A stretch of DNA of 64,000 bases from Aphrocallistes beatrix (GCA_963281255.1 OY725488.1:9273524-9337523), one strand, 5' to 3'; counted from the first letter of the stretch, positions 10,401 through 25,400 are shown. Translations and numbers: made by a program. The notes: a model not told the origin generated them from the letters alone.

Positions 10401-13400
10401 TTATAATATAGAGTAAATTGGGTCATATTCCAAATTTTCACGCTCCTAATACTTTCGGGGTTAAAATAATACCCCTAAAGGCATAGGCGTAACTATTTTG
10501 ATTTCTTCATGGTTAGTGGGGTGGTGAGATTTGTAAACATATATCAAACTAATGTGGCATGCCACCCCAAGTCAACATAACATTTAGGTCTGAGTGGCAC
10601 GCTACCAGGGGTTTATCTAGGTGCTCGGTCGGCACTTATAGGTGCCAGCCTGGTATTGTCCGAGGAGCCAAGGTGCTTGCAGTGTGATTCGATTTTGGTT
10701 CCGGGTTGCTATCACCCCTGGAATTACAAGATAAACCGCTGTTTGGGTGCCAGATAACTTTTATCACCTTCAAAAAAGTGCCGGATTGGAAAATCCTAGA
10801 TAAACCCATGCACGCTACCCCTGCCACCCCTGGAGTTACGCCTATGCCTAAAGGAATCCCTAGCTAGAACCAGCTAGAACCAAAGAGGTATCCGCGTAGA
10901 CCAGGGGTTCTTACACTTTTTGACCCCATGCCCCCCACATGGCCAATCTGTGAATTATCACGCCCCCTACGCGGCTACACTTAAGCTTTTTCAGACTACC
11001 AAACTCGGAGAACACACCTATTTTCTAATATAATTAAGAATATCTACTTAAATCAAACAAATCTATCAATGTGAAGGATTTAACTGTTTCTTTTCAACAA
11101 GTTTCTTCACATTTCCATCCGTATTACGCCCCCTACAATATCCTTACTCCCCTAGTTTAAGACTGGCGTATTCTTACCTAGATAGGTGTAGGTCCAGTCC
11201 ACGGACTTCCCGCTAGAAGCAGAGAGCGCTGCCTGTCCCGAGAAGACCGCCACACAGCAGTCCGCATCGCAGAGGGCGAGGTAGCTGTTGTCGGGGGAGA
11301 AGACCACCTTGGTCACGCACTCGTGAGAGAACTCCAGCGGGCCAGAGAGGGTGGAGAGTGTGATCGCGTCCAGGACATAGAGAGACCCGTCCGTGAGTCC
11401 AAGCGCGAGCGCTCCGCCGGAACTGTCGTAACTGAGACAGAAGATCAGGGATTGGGCGGGGAACTGGCGTGTGGCCAGCACTTTGTGTCGGGTGTAGTCC
11501 CACACCTTCAGTTTCCCGCTGTACCCCCCCATCGCAACCAGGTCCTGTGAGGGGTGAGTCGCAAGCGCGCACAGAAAGGAACTGTGCTCCTCTTTCAGGA
11601 CATCCACACTGTGTCCATCTCCTGTCACGTGCACCAGCTCCGAATCCATGGTCCCTGCAGTGAAACAATAACACTACCAGTCTAGCCAATAGGAATGTGT
11701 TCTAACCAGGTTGCAACTGAATAATTTAATATTCGGTTGGACCAAATACTATTTGGCCAATACAGTCCACTCCGCTTAATAGGGTCACATCGGTCAGAGG
11801 ACATTTTTCCCGATTAAGCGGAGAACCCTTTTAACCGATTATATTTTGTATTAGCTTCTATGTGTGAGAGCTATCCCGGTCCTGCCAAAAGTAGCCCGAT
11901 TAAGCGGAGTCGACTGTATTTGATATTCGGTTGGAAACCGAATATCAGTATCGTATTCGGTTGAATCGGTTTCAACCTTGTGCTAACTAACCCGCCATGA
12001 AGCTAGGGACTAAGAACTTGCTCTGGTGGATGGTCGTCTCCTTGGGAACGAGGTGTTTGTGCAGCTTGCGGGCACTCACTGGGAGAGCGAAGGAGATGGA
12101 GTTGATTGGCCCGCTGGCCACCTTTTCCTTCCACTGGGTCAGTTTGAGCTCTGCATCCAGGAAGCTGACCTCTCCCCTTGCGTTCCCTAGCACGAGGTAG
12201 TCGGAGAGGGACTGGACACAGGTGAGCGGAATCCCCTCCTGGTGCTGGTACAGCTTCAGGACCCGTTTCAGGCCGCCGCCTTCCTGAGAGGGGGATGTCC
12301 ACACGAGGATGTTCCCCTCTGAGGTGAGGGTGAGGACGTTAGGGGATCGGGGCACGAATTGGGAGAGGGTGAACTCCCCGACCGCTCGATTGAAGTCCTG
12401 TCCGGACGCGCTTTGTACAGAGGACTTGTAAGACCCTCTGCTCCACTCCACAAAAGCCACTTCGCTCCTCCCAGTGCACACTAACTGGCCGTTGTCCTCT
12501 TTGTTGAATAGAACCTGGAAGGGACGGATTATACAGAGGAACTCCTGTACTACGTGACAGTGCCTACCTGCATCATCTGACTGCCAGGAGAGATCCCCTT
12601 GAGCGGGATGGAGTGCAGGGGGGCTGGCTCCTCCAGACTCCACTCCCAGAGAGAGAGGACCTGAGACCCGTCCTCCTCCCTTCCCTCTCCTCCGCAGCTC
12701 AGAGTCGAGAGGAAGCGAGCGTCTGAGCTCAGATCCACTGAGGTGCATCCTCCATACAAGGGCTCGTACAGAATCTGAATGAATATCACATGTTAGAACG
12801 GAGATGGAATGTATGCGTAAACATGGATTTGACATTCCAATTTCTATCAAAGTTGCTATTGTAGCAAGACTGGAATATCTGTTGGTATATGTATGTACTA
12901 CAGAGTGTTGTGACAATGACGTCATAATTGTGACAATGACGTCATAATTCCATGATGAGTCGACATTTTCGTCTGAGCTCAGAACTTACTGGAGCCATAG
13001 CCAAAAGACTCCCACATACCAAAAATCAGCTTTCTGGGCATGAGAGTTTCTTCAATCAATTCGTTACAGATATATATATATATCCTTACTATTAAAACTC
13101 GATTAATGTATATTTATTTATATATTCGCTTGCTTGTGCTGCGCGGCTGGCGGACACTTTGTGTCCGCCGGAGGCGCCCTGCGGGCGCCTGGGTTCACCA
13201 TTATTAAGTTATATCGGAGATAACATCTCTAAATACGTCTGTCCTACTGTTATAACCGATATCGCACGAAAAATAACCAAATTTGTCAATTTTTTAAATT
13301 TTTGATGCGTAATGATGACGTCATAACAGAGTGATGAGTCATCATTTTTTGATGATAGTTGTATCATATGTGAGGTACTTGTATGTTAGTATACACATTC

Positions 13401-16400
13401 TATTAAAATTTCAGCCTTCTATCTCCTATAATGGCTGAGTTATGCTCGAATAACTGAATTGCTTAACTTTTAAAAATGTGATAATGACGTCATAATTCCA
13501 TGATGAGTCGACATTTTGCTCTGAGCTCAGAACTTACTGGAGCCATAGCCAAAAGACTCCCACATGCCAAAAATCAGCTTTCTGCGCCTGGCAGTTTCTT
13601 CAATCAATTCGTAACAGATACTATGGCGTGTATATAAATTGTTACCGTCCGTTGCTAGAACGAAAAAGTAGACTTAAAATGCCAAAGAGCTGATGTAACC
13701 TGGACGGAGACACCATCGAGTGGAATTACATCTGAACGTATTTTAATAATTCCTAAACTCATCATGAATTAATTAATTGATACAAACCATAAAATACGTA
13801 GGTATGACAGTATTCAAAATAGCAGAATTCAATCATTTATATCTTATATATTAAAACTCTAGGATTTTTTTTTTTGTTTGTTTGTTTGTTTGTTTGTTTG
13901 TCCGAATTGATTGAAGAATTGGGAAGTCGTAGAGATACGAAAATTGGCATGTAGGTGTCAAATGATGAATCTAGGATTAAGTTCGAAGATCTAAGCGAAA
14001 TGTTCACACCTCGCCGAGATAGGTAACAAAATGTGCTGACCAATCAAATTCGATTATTTTATAATGCAAATACATTGGAATAAAATTGTAGAGACTTATG
14101 CATACAATCAAAAGGACTATCTGTGATGATTGAAATTCATTGGTTTATGTGAGAACCAATCAATTATCAGCCTTTTATAATGCCATTCACACGATTCTAT
14201 TTCATATAAATGATTGAATACTGCTATTTTGAGTCTATAATTTGATCATTAACAACAATTAAAGTGTGTTATATGCTACGATCAATCAATTCGATTATAA
14301 AATAACTTTTAACGACGTGGACTGGAATTGATTATTTATTAAGTATAATAATCTTTAGCAATGTGAACTTTGTGTATTCAAATTGAGCTTACATTCAGAT
14401 TAGTTGACTTAATACGAAGTAAATTATATTTATCACGAAACAATTTCTGCTACAGTTCTGATTTCATTAATGTAATCGTAGACAAATGACAATCCAGCGT
14501 ACTTAGTATAAAACAAGAATGCGACGTATTGTTTCTCTAATATCCGCAAGCGCCCACTGGGTAAATCTGCAGACACGCAGTGTCTGCAAGCCGCGCAGCG
14601 CAAGCAAGCGAAGCGCGCTTGTGGAATAGAATCGTGTGAATCGCATCCTAAAAGCCTGATAGTTCATTGGTTCTCACATGAACCATTTGTATTTGCATTA
14701 TAAAATAATCGAATTTGATTGGTCAGCACAATTCGCCATTTCGGCGAGGTGTGAAGATTTCGCTTTGATCTTCGAACTCCTTTGTAGACTCATTTTTATT
14801 AACCCGTGTGCCAAATTTCACATTTCTAGCACTTTCCAGTTCAATCAACTTGCACAAACAAAAAACATTGAGTTTTAATATATAAGATATTTTAGGGTCG
14901 CGTGAAGATTAAAGTGATATATTTTTGGAGTCGCACTACAAAAAAAGGTTCAGAACCATTGAATTAGAGAACAGCAGACAGTTGGATAGCATGCATGCCA
15001 ACTTGAGCCATGAGAAAAGTGGGGTAATAGGAAAATTTCATGTAAAAACAGGACACTCGTAAATTAGCTCAATAGAAGAGTGAAAAAAGTGGGACGTTTG
15101 GCATGTATGGGATAGGTGGATAGGTCAAGTAAGTAGTTCCTCTCTGATTGTTGATAAATCAAGGTAGGCTAGTACGGAACATTTTTTGAATTAGCTAGGA
15201 AAATGTTGCTTCTCAATGAAACCCTAAGAAAACGAGATATTCTAAGTAGTTATGAGAAAAAATTTTTGTATGAATCTAGGATAGCTATGGTATCAACCTA
15301 AAGAAATATGTATTCCTTCAAAACATGTATATAAGTTGGAAACCTTATGTCGCAATAGGAATTCAAACATATATATACATGTATATACTTAATACGTTCT
15401 AAAATTGACTAAAAAGATTCAATCAAATTTAAGTATCGAGATTTACAAGTAATCAATAAGGAAAGCTTGAAACGGATCGACTAATTTTGGACCACACGCT
15501 GGTCTAGAGACAAAGTAAATTGTTCAACAGACTCAAGGCAAGTAACATTATTCTGTTCAGATGGACTACACCGCACCGTTTCGTATGTTCGCATCCACTA
15601 TCTCTCTAATAATGTTCTTGACAGAACTCAAGAATCCTAACAAGCTGGACAAGACAGCGCAAGAGTCAAATAAAAATTCCTTTGAGTTTAAAAATTTGTA
15701 CTTGGTCTTCTTTGCATACCAAGGCTGTGTCATATTCAATTACATCTGGCTCTGGAATGTGATTCTATATGGAGAGGAATTAGCCATTGAACAGCTGAGC
15801 AGCAATGCATTGGTGCTAGTGGGACTAGTCATATGCGTAGTAGGCAAGTATTTCAGAGCCAGAGCTAAGAAGGAGTTAGGAAAATTCTTCACGTATGAAG
15901 TGGGAGTGAGTGAGGAACAGAAACTGATCAAGACAGGCCTCTACTCATACATAATGCACCCTAGCTACCTAGCATTGATCGTCATGGGTCTGGGGATTTG
16001 CATGATATATTCTTCAATAGTGTTGTGGGTTATTTACATAGTTCATTCTTTAGGCCTGACTATGAGGACACCGAAGGAAGAAAAGGCGCTTTTGGCGGGA
16101 TTTGGAGAGGAGTTTGAGGAATATAGGTCTAAGAGATGGCGGATGCTACCATTCATCTATTAAATATACTCATCAATGCTACTTAATATTAGTTAATATA
16201 AATATAGTTTCTATGCCCACAATGTATTAATTTATAATGAATAGAAAAGTGATCAAGAAATAAGAGTTGCCTCCGTCTTTCCAAGCACCATCCTGAAATC
16301 TCACGAATGGCCGCGATATCAACTGAGTAGTCTAGTACAGTTAACATCTACCATGGTAGATGTTGGTGTTTCGTAGCATGCACATGTATGGTAACTATAG

Positions 16401-19400
16401 CTAACCTGTTATAATGTGAATCATGGAAGTTATCAGATTAAAGGTTCCTGAAATATAGAAGTATACTCCTGCTCCTTCAAAATTATTATAAAAATATTTG
16501 ATTAATTAAAAAAAAATCCAATATTTCCCAAGGAGGGTTGAGGTGTATAATTTCCAGACATAAGATAAATACGATTATCTTTCTTGTTCAGAGACTAGCT
16601 TCCAACGGTTGACAAGGGGTTTTTTAGGGGTGTAGAATTCGAATATCATATTTTCAGATCGATATGATAAATTATTTGTTTACTTTTGTTTACAATAGAT
16701 ACATCAAGTAAACAAATTACAAAAATAGGCTAGAGACTAGCTTCCAACGGTTGACAAGGGGTTTTTAGGGGTGTAGATTTCGAATATCATATTTTCAGAT
16801 CGATATGATAAATTATTTGTTTACTTTTGTTTACAATAGATACATCAAGTAAACAAATTACAAAAATAGGCTAGAGACTAGCTTCCAACGGTTGACAAGG
16901 GGTTTTTAGGGGTGTAGATTTCGAATATCATATTTTCAAATCGATATGATAAATTATTTGTTTACTTTTGTTTACAATAGATACATCAAGTAAACAAATT
17001 ACAAAAATAGGCTAGAGACTAGCTTCCAACGGTTGACAAGGGGTTTTTAGGGGTGTAGAATTCGAATATCATATTTTCAGATCGATATGATAAATTATTT
17101 GTTTACTTTTGTTTACAAGAGATACATCAAGTAAACAAATTACAAAAATAGGCTAGAGACTAGCTTCCAACGGTTGACAAGGGTTTTTTAGGGGTGTAGA
17201 ATTCGAATATTATATTTTCAAATCGATATGATAAATTATTTGTTTACTTTTGTTTACAATAGATACATCAAGTAAACAAATTACAAAAATAGGCTAGAGA
17301 CTAGCTTCCAACGGTTGACAAGGGGTTTTTAGGGGTGTAGATTTCGAATATCATATTTTCAAATCGATATGATAAATTATTTGTTTACTTTTGTTTACAA
17401 TAGATACATCAAGTAAACAAATTACAAAAATAGGCTAGAGACTAGCTTCCAACGGTTGACAAGGGGTTTTTAGGGGTGTAGATTTCGAATATAATATTTT
17501 CAGATCGATATGATAAATTATTTGTTTACTTTTGTTTACAATAGATACATCAAGTAAACAAATTACAAAAATAGGCTAGAGACTAGCTTCCAACGGTTGA
17601 CATGGGGTTTTTTAGGGGTGTAGATTTCGAATATAATATTTTCAGATCGATATGATAAATTATTTGTTTACTTTTGTTTACAATAGATACATCAAGTAAA
17701 CAAATTACAAAAATAGGCTAGAGACTAGCTTCCAACGGTTGACATGGGGTTTTTAGGGGTGTAGATTTCGAATATCATATTTTCAAATCGATATGATAAA
17801 TTATTTGTTTACTTTTGTTTACAATAGATACATCAAGTAAACAAATTACAAAAATAGGCTAGAGACTAGCTTCCAACGGTTGACATGGGGTTTTTAGGGG
17901 TGTAGATTTCGAATATCATATTTTCAGATCGATATGATAAATTATTTGTTTACTTTTGTTTACAATAGATACATCAAGTAAACAAATTACAAAAATAGGC
18001 TAGAGACTAGCTTCCAACGGTTGACAAGGGGTTTTTAGGGGTGTAGATTTCGAATATCATATTTTCAGATCGATATGATAAATTATTTGTTTACTTTTGT
18101 TTACAATAGATACATCAAGTAAACAAATTACAAAAATAGGCTAGAGACTAGCTTCCAACGGTTGACATGGGGTTTTTAGGGGTGTAGATTTCGAATATCA
18201 TATTTTCAGATCGATATGATAAATTATTTGTTTACTTTTGTTTACAATAGATACATCAAGTAAACAAATTACAAAAATAGGCTAGAGACTAGCTTCCAAC
18301 GGTTGACAAGGGGTTTTTAGGGGTGTAGATTTCGAATATCATATTTTCAGATCGATATGATAAATTATTTGTTTACTTTTGTTTACAATAGATACATCAA
18401 GTAAACAAATTACAAAAATAGGCTAGAGACTAGCTTCCAACGGTTGACAAGGGGTTTTTAGGGGTGTAGATTTCGAATATCATATTTTCAGATCGATATG
18501 ATAAATTATTTGTTTACTTTTGTTTACAATAGATACATCAAGTAAACAAATTACAAAAATAGGCTAGAGACTAGCTTCCAACGGTTGACAAGGGTTTTTT
18601 AGGGGTGTAGATTTCGAATATCATATTTTCAGATCGATATGATAAATTATTTGTTTACTTTTGTTTACAATAGATACATCAAGTAAACAAATTACAAAAA
18701 TAGGCTAGAGACTAGCTTCCAACGGTTGACAAGGGGTTTTTAGGGGTGTAGATTTCGAATATCATATTTTCAGATCGATATGATAAATTATTTGTTTACT
18801 TTTGTTTACAATAGATACATCAAGTAAACAAATTACAAAAATAGGCTAGAGACTAGCTTCCAACGGTTGACATGGGGTTTTTAGGGGTGTAGATTTCGAA
18901 TATCATATTTTCAGATCGATATGATAAATTATTTGTTTACTTTTGTTTACAATAGATACATCAAGTAAACAAATTACAAAAATAGGCTAGAGACTAGCTT
19001 CCAACGGTTGACAAGGGGTTTTTAGGGGTGTAGATTTCGAATATCATATTTTCAGATCGATATGATAAATTATTTGTTTACTTTTGTTTACAATAGATAC
19101 ATCAAGTAAACAAATTACAAAAATAGGCTAGAGACTAGCTTCCAACGGTTGACATGGGGTTTTTAGGGGTGTAGATTTCGAATATCATATTTTCAAATCG
19201 ATATGATAAATTATTTGTTTACTTTTGTTTACAATAGATACATCAAGTAAACAAATTACAAAAATAGGCTAGAGACTAGCTTCCAACGGTTGACAAGGGT
19301 TTTTTAGGGGTGTAGATTTCGAATATCATATTTTCAGATCGATATGATAAATTATTTGTTTACTTTTGTTTACAATAGATACATCAAGTAAACAAATTAC

Positions 19401-22400
19401 AAAAATAGGCTAGAGACTAGCTTCCAACGGTTGACAAGGGGTTTTTAGGGGTGTAGATTTCGAATATCATATTTTCAGATCGATATGATAAATTATTTGT
19501 TTACTTTTGTTTACAATAGATACATCAAGTAAACAAATTACAAAAATAGGCTAGAGACTAGCTTCCAACGGTTGACAAGGGGTTTTTAGGGGTGTAGATT
19601 TCGAATATCATATTTTCAGATCGATATGATAAATTATTTGTTTACTTTTGTTTACAATAGATACATCAAGTAAACAAATTACAAAAATAGGCTAGAGACT
19701 AGCTTCCAACGGTTGACAAGGGGTTTTTAGGGGTGTAGATTTCGAATATCATATTTTCAGATCGATATGATAAATTATTTGTTTACTTTTGTTTACAATA
19801 GATACATCAAGTAAACAAATTACAAAAATAGGCTAGAGACTAGCTTCCAACGGTTGACATGGGGTTTTTAGGGGTGTAGATTTCGAATATCATATTTTCA
19901 GATCGATATGATAAATTATTTGTTTACTTTTGTTTACAATAGATACATCAAGTAAACAAATTACAAAAATAGGCTAGAGACTAGCTTCCAACGGTTGACA
20001 AGGGGTTTTTAGGGGTGTAGATTTCGAATATCATATTTTCAGATCGATATGATAAATTATTTGTTTACTTTTGTTTACAATAGATACATCAAGTAAACAA
20101 ATTACAAAAATAGGCTAGAGACTAGCTTCCAACGGTTGACATGGGGTTTTTAGGGGTGTAGATTTCGAATATCATATTTTCAAATCGATATGATAAATTA
20201 TTTGTTTACTTTTGTTTACAATAGATACATCAAGTAAACAAATTACAAAAATAGGCTAGAGACTAGCTTCCAACGGTTGACATGGGGTTTTTAGGGGTGT
20301 AGATTTCGAATATCATATTTTCAGATCGATATGATAAATTATTTGTTTACTTTTGTTTACAATAGATACATCAAGTAAACAAATTACAAAAATAGGCTAG
20401 AGACTAGCTTCCAACGGTTGACAAGGGTTTTTTAGGGGTGTAGATTTCGAATATCATATTTTCAGATCGATATGATAAATTATTTGTTTACTTTTGTTTA
20501 CAATAGATACATCAAGTAAACAAATTACAAAAATAGGCTAGAGACTAGCTTCCAACGGTTGACAAGGGGTTTTTAGGGGTGTAGATTTCGAATATCATAT
20601 TTTCAGATCGATATGATAAATTATTTGTTTACTTTTGTTTACAATAGATACATCAAGTAAACAAATTACAAAAATAGGCTAGAGACTAGCTTCCAACGGT
20701 TGACATGGGGTTTTTAGGGGTGTAGATTTCGAATATCATATTTTCAGATCGATATGATAAATTATTTGTTTACTTTTGTTTACAAGAGATACATCAAGTA
20801 AACAAATTACAAAAATAGGCTAGAGACTAGCTTCCAACGGTTGACAAGGGTTTTTTAGGGGTGTAGATTTCGAATATCATATTTTCAGATCGATATGATA
20901 AATTATTTGTTTACTTTTGTTTACAATAGATACATCAAGTAAACAAATTACAAAAATAGGCTAGAGACTAGCTTCCAACGGTTGACAAGGGGTTTTTAGG
21001 GGTGTAGATTTCGAATATCATATTTTCAGATCGATATGATAAATTATTTGTTTACTTTTGTTTACAATAGATACATCAAGTAAACAAATTACAAAAATAG
21101 GCTAGAGACTAGCTTCCAACGGTTGACAAGGGGTTTTTAGGGGTGTAGATTTCGAATATCATATTTTCAGATCGATATGATAAATTATTTGTTTACTTTT
21201 GTTTACAATAGATACATCAAGTAAACAAATTACAAAAATAGGCTAGAGACTAGCTTCCAACGGTTGACAAGGGGTTTTTAGGGGTGTAGATTTCGAATAT
21301 CATATTTTCAGATCGATATGATAAATTATTTGTTTACTTTTGTTTACAATAGATACATCAAGTAAACAAATTACAAAAATAGGCTAGAGACTAGCTTCCA
21401 ACGGTTGACAAGGGGTTTTTAGGGGTGTAGATTTCGAATATCATATTTTCAGATCGATATGATAAATTATTTGTTTACTTTTGTTTACAATAGATACATC
21501 AAGTAAACAAATTACAAAAATAGGCTAGAGACTAGCTTCCAACGGTTGACATGGGGTTTTTAGGGGTATAGATTTCGAATATCATATTTTCAAATCGATA
21601 TGATAAATTATTTGTTTACTTTTGTTTACAATAGATACATCAAGTAAACAAATTACAAAAATAGGCTAGAGACTAGCTTCCAACGGTTGACAAGGGTTTT
21701 TTAGGGGTGTAGATTTCGAATATCATATTTTCAGATCGATATGATAAATTATTTGTTTACTTTTGTTTACAATAGATACATCAAGTAAACAAATTACAAA
21801 AATAGGCTAGAGACTAGCTTCCAACGGTTGACAAGGGGTTTTTAGGGGTGTAGATTTCGAATATCATATTTTCAGATCGATATGATAAATTATTTGTTTA
21901 CTTTTGTTTACAATAGATACATCAAGTAAACAAATTACAAAAATAGGCTAGAGACTAGCTTCCAACGGTTGACAAGGGGTTTTTAGGGGTGTAGATTTCG
22001 AATATCATATTTTCAGATCGATATGATAAATTATTTGTTTACTTTTGTTTACAATAGATACATCAAGTAAACAAATTACAAAAATAGGCTAGAGACTAGC
22101 TTCCAACGGTTGACATGGGGTTTTTAGGGGTGTAGATTTCGAATATCATATTTTCAGATCGATATGATAAATTATTTGTTTACTTTTGTTTACAATAGAT
22201 ACATCAAGTAAACAAATTACAAAAATAGGCTAGAGACTAGCTTCCAACGGTTGACATGGGGTTTTTAGGGGTGTAGATTTCGAATATCATATTTTCAGAT
22301 CGATATGATAAATTATTTGTTTACTTTTGTTTACAATAGATACATCAAGTAAACAAATTACAAAAATAGGCTAGAGACTAGCTTCCAACGGTTGACAAGG

Positions 22401-25400
22401 GGTTTTTAGGGGTGTAGATTTCGAATATCATATTTTCAGATCGATATGATAAATTATTTGTTTACTTTTGTTTACAATAGATACATCAAGTAAACAAATT
22501 ACAAAAATAGGCTAGAGACTAGCTTCCAACGGTTGACATGGGGTTTTTAGGGGTGTAGATTTCGAATATTATATTTTCAGATCGATATGATAAATTATTT
22601 GTTTACTTTTGTTTACAATAGATACATCAAGTAAACAAATTACAAAAATAGGCTAGAGACTAGCTTCCAACGGTTGACAAGGGGTTTTTAGGGGTGTAGA
22701 TTTCGAATATCATATTTTCAGATCGATATGATAAATTATTTGTTTACTTTTGTTTACAATAGATACATCAAGTAAACAAATTACAAAAATAGGCTAGAGA
22801 CTAGCTTCCAACGGTTGACAAGGGGTTTTTAGGGGTGTAGATTTCGAATATCATATTTTCAGATCGATATGATAAATTATTTGTTTACTTTTGTTTACAA
22901 TAGATACATCAAGTAAACAAATTACAAAAATAGGCTAGAGACTAACTTCCAACGGTTGACATGGGGTTTTTAGGGGTGTAGATTTCGAATATCATATTTT
23001 CAGATTGATATGATAAATTATTTGTTTACTTTTGTTTACAAGAGATACATCAAGTAAACAAATTACAAAAATAGGCTAGAGACTAGCTTCCAACGGTTGA
23101 CATGGGTTTTTAGGGGTGTAGAATTCGAATATAATATTTTCAGATCGATATGATAAATTATTTGTTTACTTTTGTTTACAATAGATACATCAAGTAAACA
23201 AATTACAAAAATAGGCTAGAGACTAGCTTCCAACGGTTGACATGGGTTTTTAGGGGTGTAGAATTCGAATATAATATTTTCAGATCGATATGATAAATTA
23301 TTTGTTTACTTTTGTTTACAATAGATACATCAAGTAAACAAATTACAAAAATAGGCTAGAGACTAGCTTCCAACGGTTGACATGGGGCTTTTAGGGGTGT
23401 AGAATTCGAATATTATATTTTCGGATCTTTATGAGAAATTATTCGTTAACCTTTGTTTACATTATTTATATAAAGTAAAAAAATTCCAAAATAGGTTAGA
23501 TTGAATAACTCCAGGCGCTCGCAGACCCAATGTCAGCAAGCCGCGCAGCGCCAGCAAGCGAAGCGCGGTTGTAACGAATTAATGTGACATATCTAAACTA
23601 TAATTAAAGTGGGGTGGGTCGATTTTTGAAAATTTCAAGACAAGCCTTGTTTAGGGGGCAATGAACTTGTTAAACTTTTTCACTTAAAAAACGAAGAGTT
23701 TCCTTCGTGGACCTTTGGGGTGTCAAAACTGTCACATGGAACAACAACCTGCAAAGGGATTTTTAGTAAAATTTTCAACCTCCATTCCTTTCTCATAGCA
23801 TAAATCAGCGAGTTTTTATGCTATCTTGATTCTCTTGACGGGAATCGATGCAGAATTGTCTCAGCTGTTTTGCGAGTTATGGTGTTTTAAAGAGCAAACA
23901 ACAAGGAACATGGCGGGCCTTTAACTTAAAACACCATAACTCGAAAAAGATCGTATCACGATTCTGCAGCTGAAGTTGTGCAGAGGATGGTATATTCTTC
24001 AATAGTGTTGTGGGTCCTTCAGATCATTTATTTTCTCGGTCTGATTAATAGGATAGGATTTGAAGAAAAAGCATTAATGGCGGGCTTTGGGAAGGAGTTT
24101 GAAGAGTATAGGTCCAAGAGATGGAGGCTACTCCCTTTCATATACTAAATGTCCTTACTTGTTACTGATGTAGATACTATATTAACATTGCTGTAGTGTG
24201 TGAAATTAGTGGCTCTGTAATTATTTGCTCTTAGAATAATTTTATTGTAATTATATCATATTACTTCTAGAAAGAACATTTAAGCTAGTGAATCAGTGTT
24301 CGACAAATCTGATGGTTTGGTGGCGATAGCCACCAAAATTTAACGATAAACACCCAAATTCCCGAGCGTGGTGGCTAACTAAGCCACCAGAACAAGTAAA
24401 TGGTGTTTAAGACAGCCACCACCAAATTTTGATTTTATCGAGCACTGTAGTGAATAAATCCTCTCCTTAATTAAATGTAGGTTACAATGTGAGAAATAAC
24501 ATCAAAATATAAGGGAAAATTATGGAACTTTCACATCCTTTAGACCCTTTATAAAATGTTCAAGAATTCAAAAAGGTAGCTGTTTCGAATGAAAATGGTT
24601 TATCATATCGTATATAACTAATTAGTGTGACAAATCTAAACTATAATTAAAGTGGGTGGGTCGATTTTTGAAAATTTCAAGACAAGCCTTGTTTAGGGGG
24701 CAATGAACTTGTTAAACTTTTTCACATAAAACACCGAAGAGCTTCCTTCGTGGACCTTTGAATTGTCAAAATTGTCATATGGAACAACAACCTGCAAAGG
24801 GTTTTTTTTAGCAAAATTTTCAACCTCCATTCCATTCTCAGAGCATAACTCAGGAGTTTTCATGTATCTTGATTCTCTTGACGGGAATCGATGCAGAATT
24901 GTCTCAGCTGTTTTGCGAGTTATGGTGTTTTAAAGAACAGACAACACGGAACATGGTGGGCCTTTAACTTAAAACACCATAACTCAAAAAGATCGTATCA
25001 CGATTCTGCAGCTGAAGTTGTGCAGAGGAAATAGAGGAGCGTGGATGTTTAGAGGGAGGGTAATGTAGAGTAGCAGAGATTCATATAGCAGCTGCAGGAT
25101 ATATTGCACTCAGTATTATTTAGCAAGTATAAACAAAAAGTACGTACAGTAGGCAATTGTTAGGCAATTGTTAAGTAATCTTTATTGTTTGTAGCCTTGT
25201 ATTATACTTACTACAACATCAATTAAACTCTACAGGGCTACTAAACTTACAGGGCTACTCTGTGGCACAAGCAAAAGGGAATAATGATGTCATATTTTCA
25301 TGATGGAAAAATTGCTCAACCAATCAAAACATATTTGGGTTACGCCAAAATCAGCTTTCTAGGACTGGCCGTCTTTCAATCCATTATGTCAAGATAAAGA

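Noticed and set aside
16591-23500. CRISPR-like array
   Set aside because: The 141-bp units are contiguous, without unique spacers, in a eukaryotic intron and linked to a transposon family.
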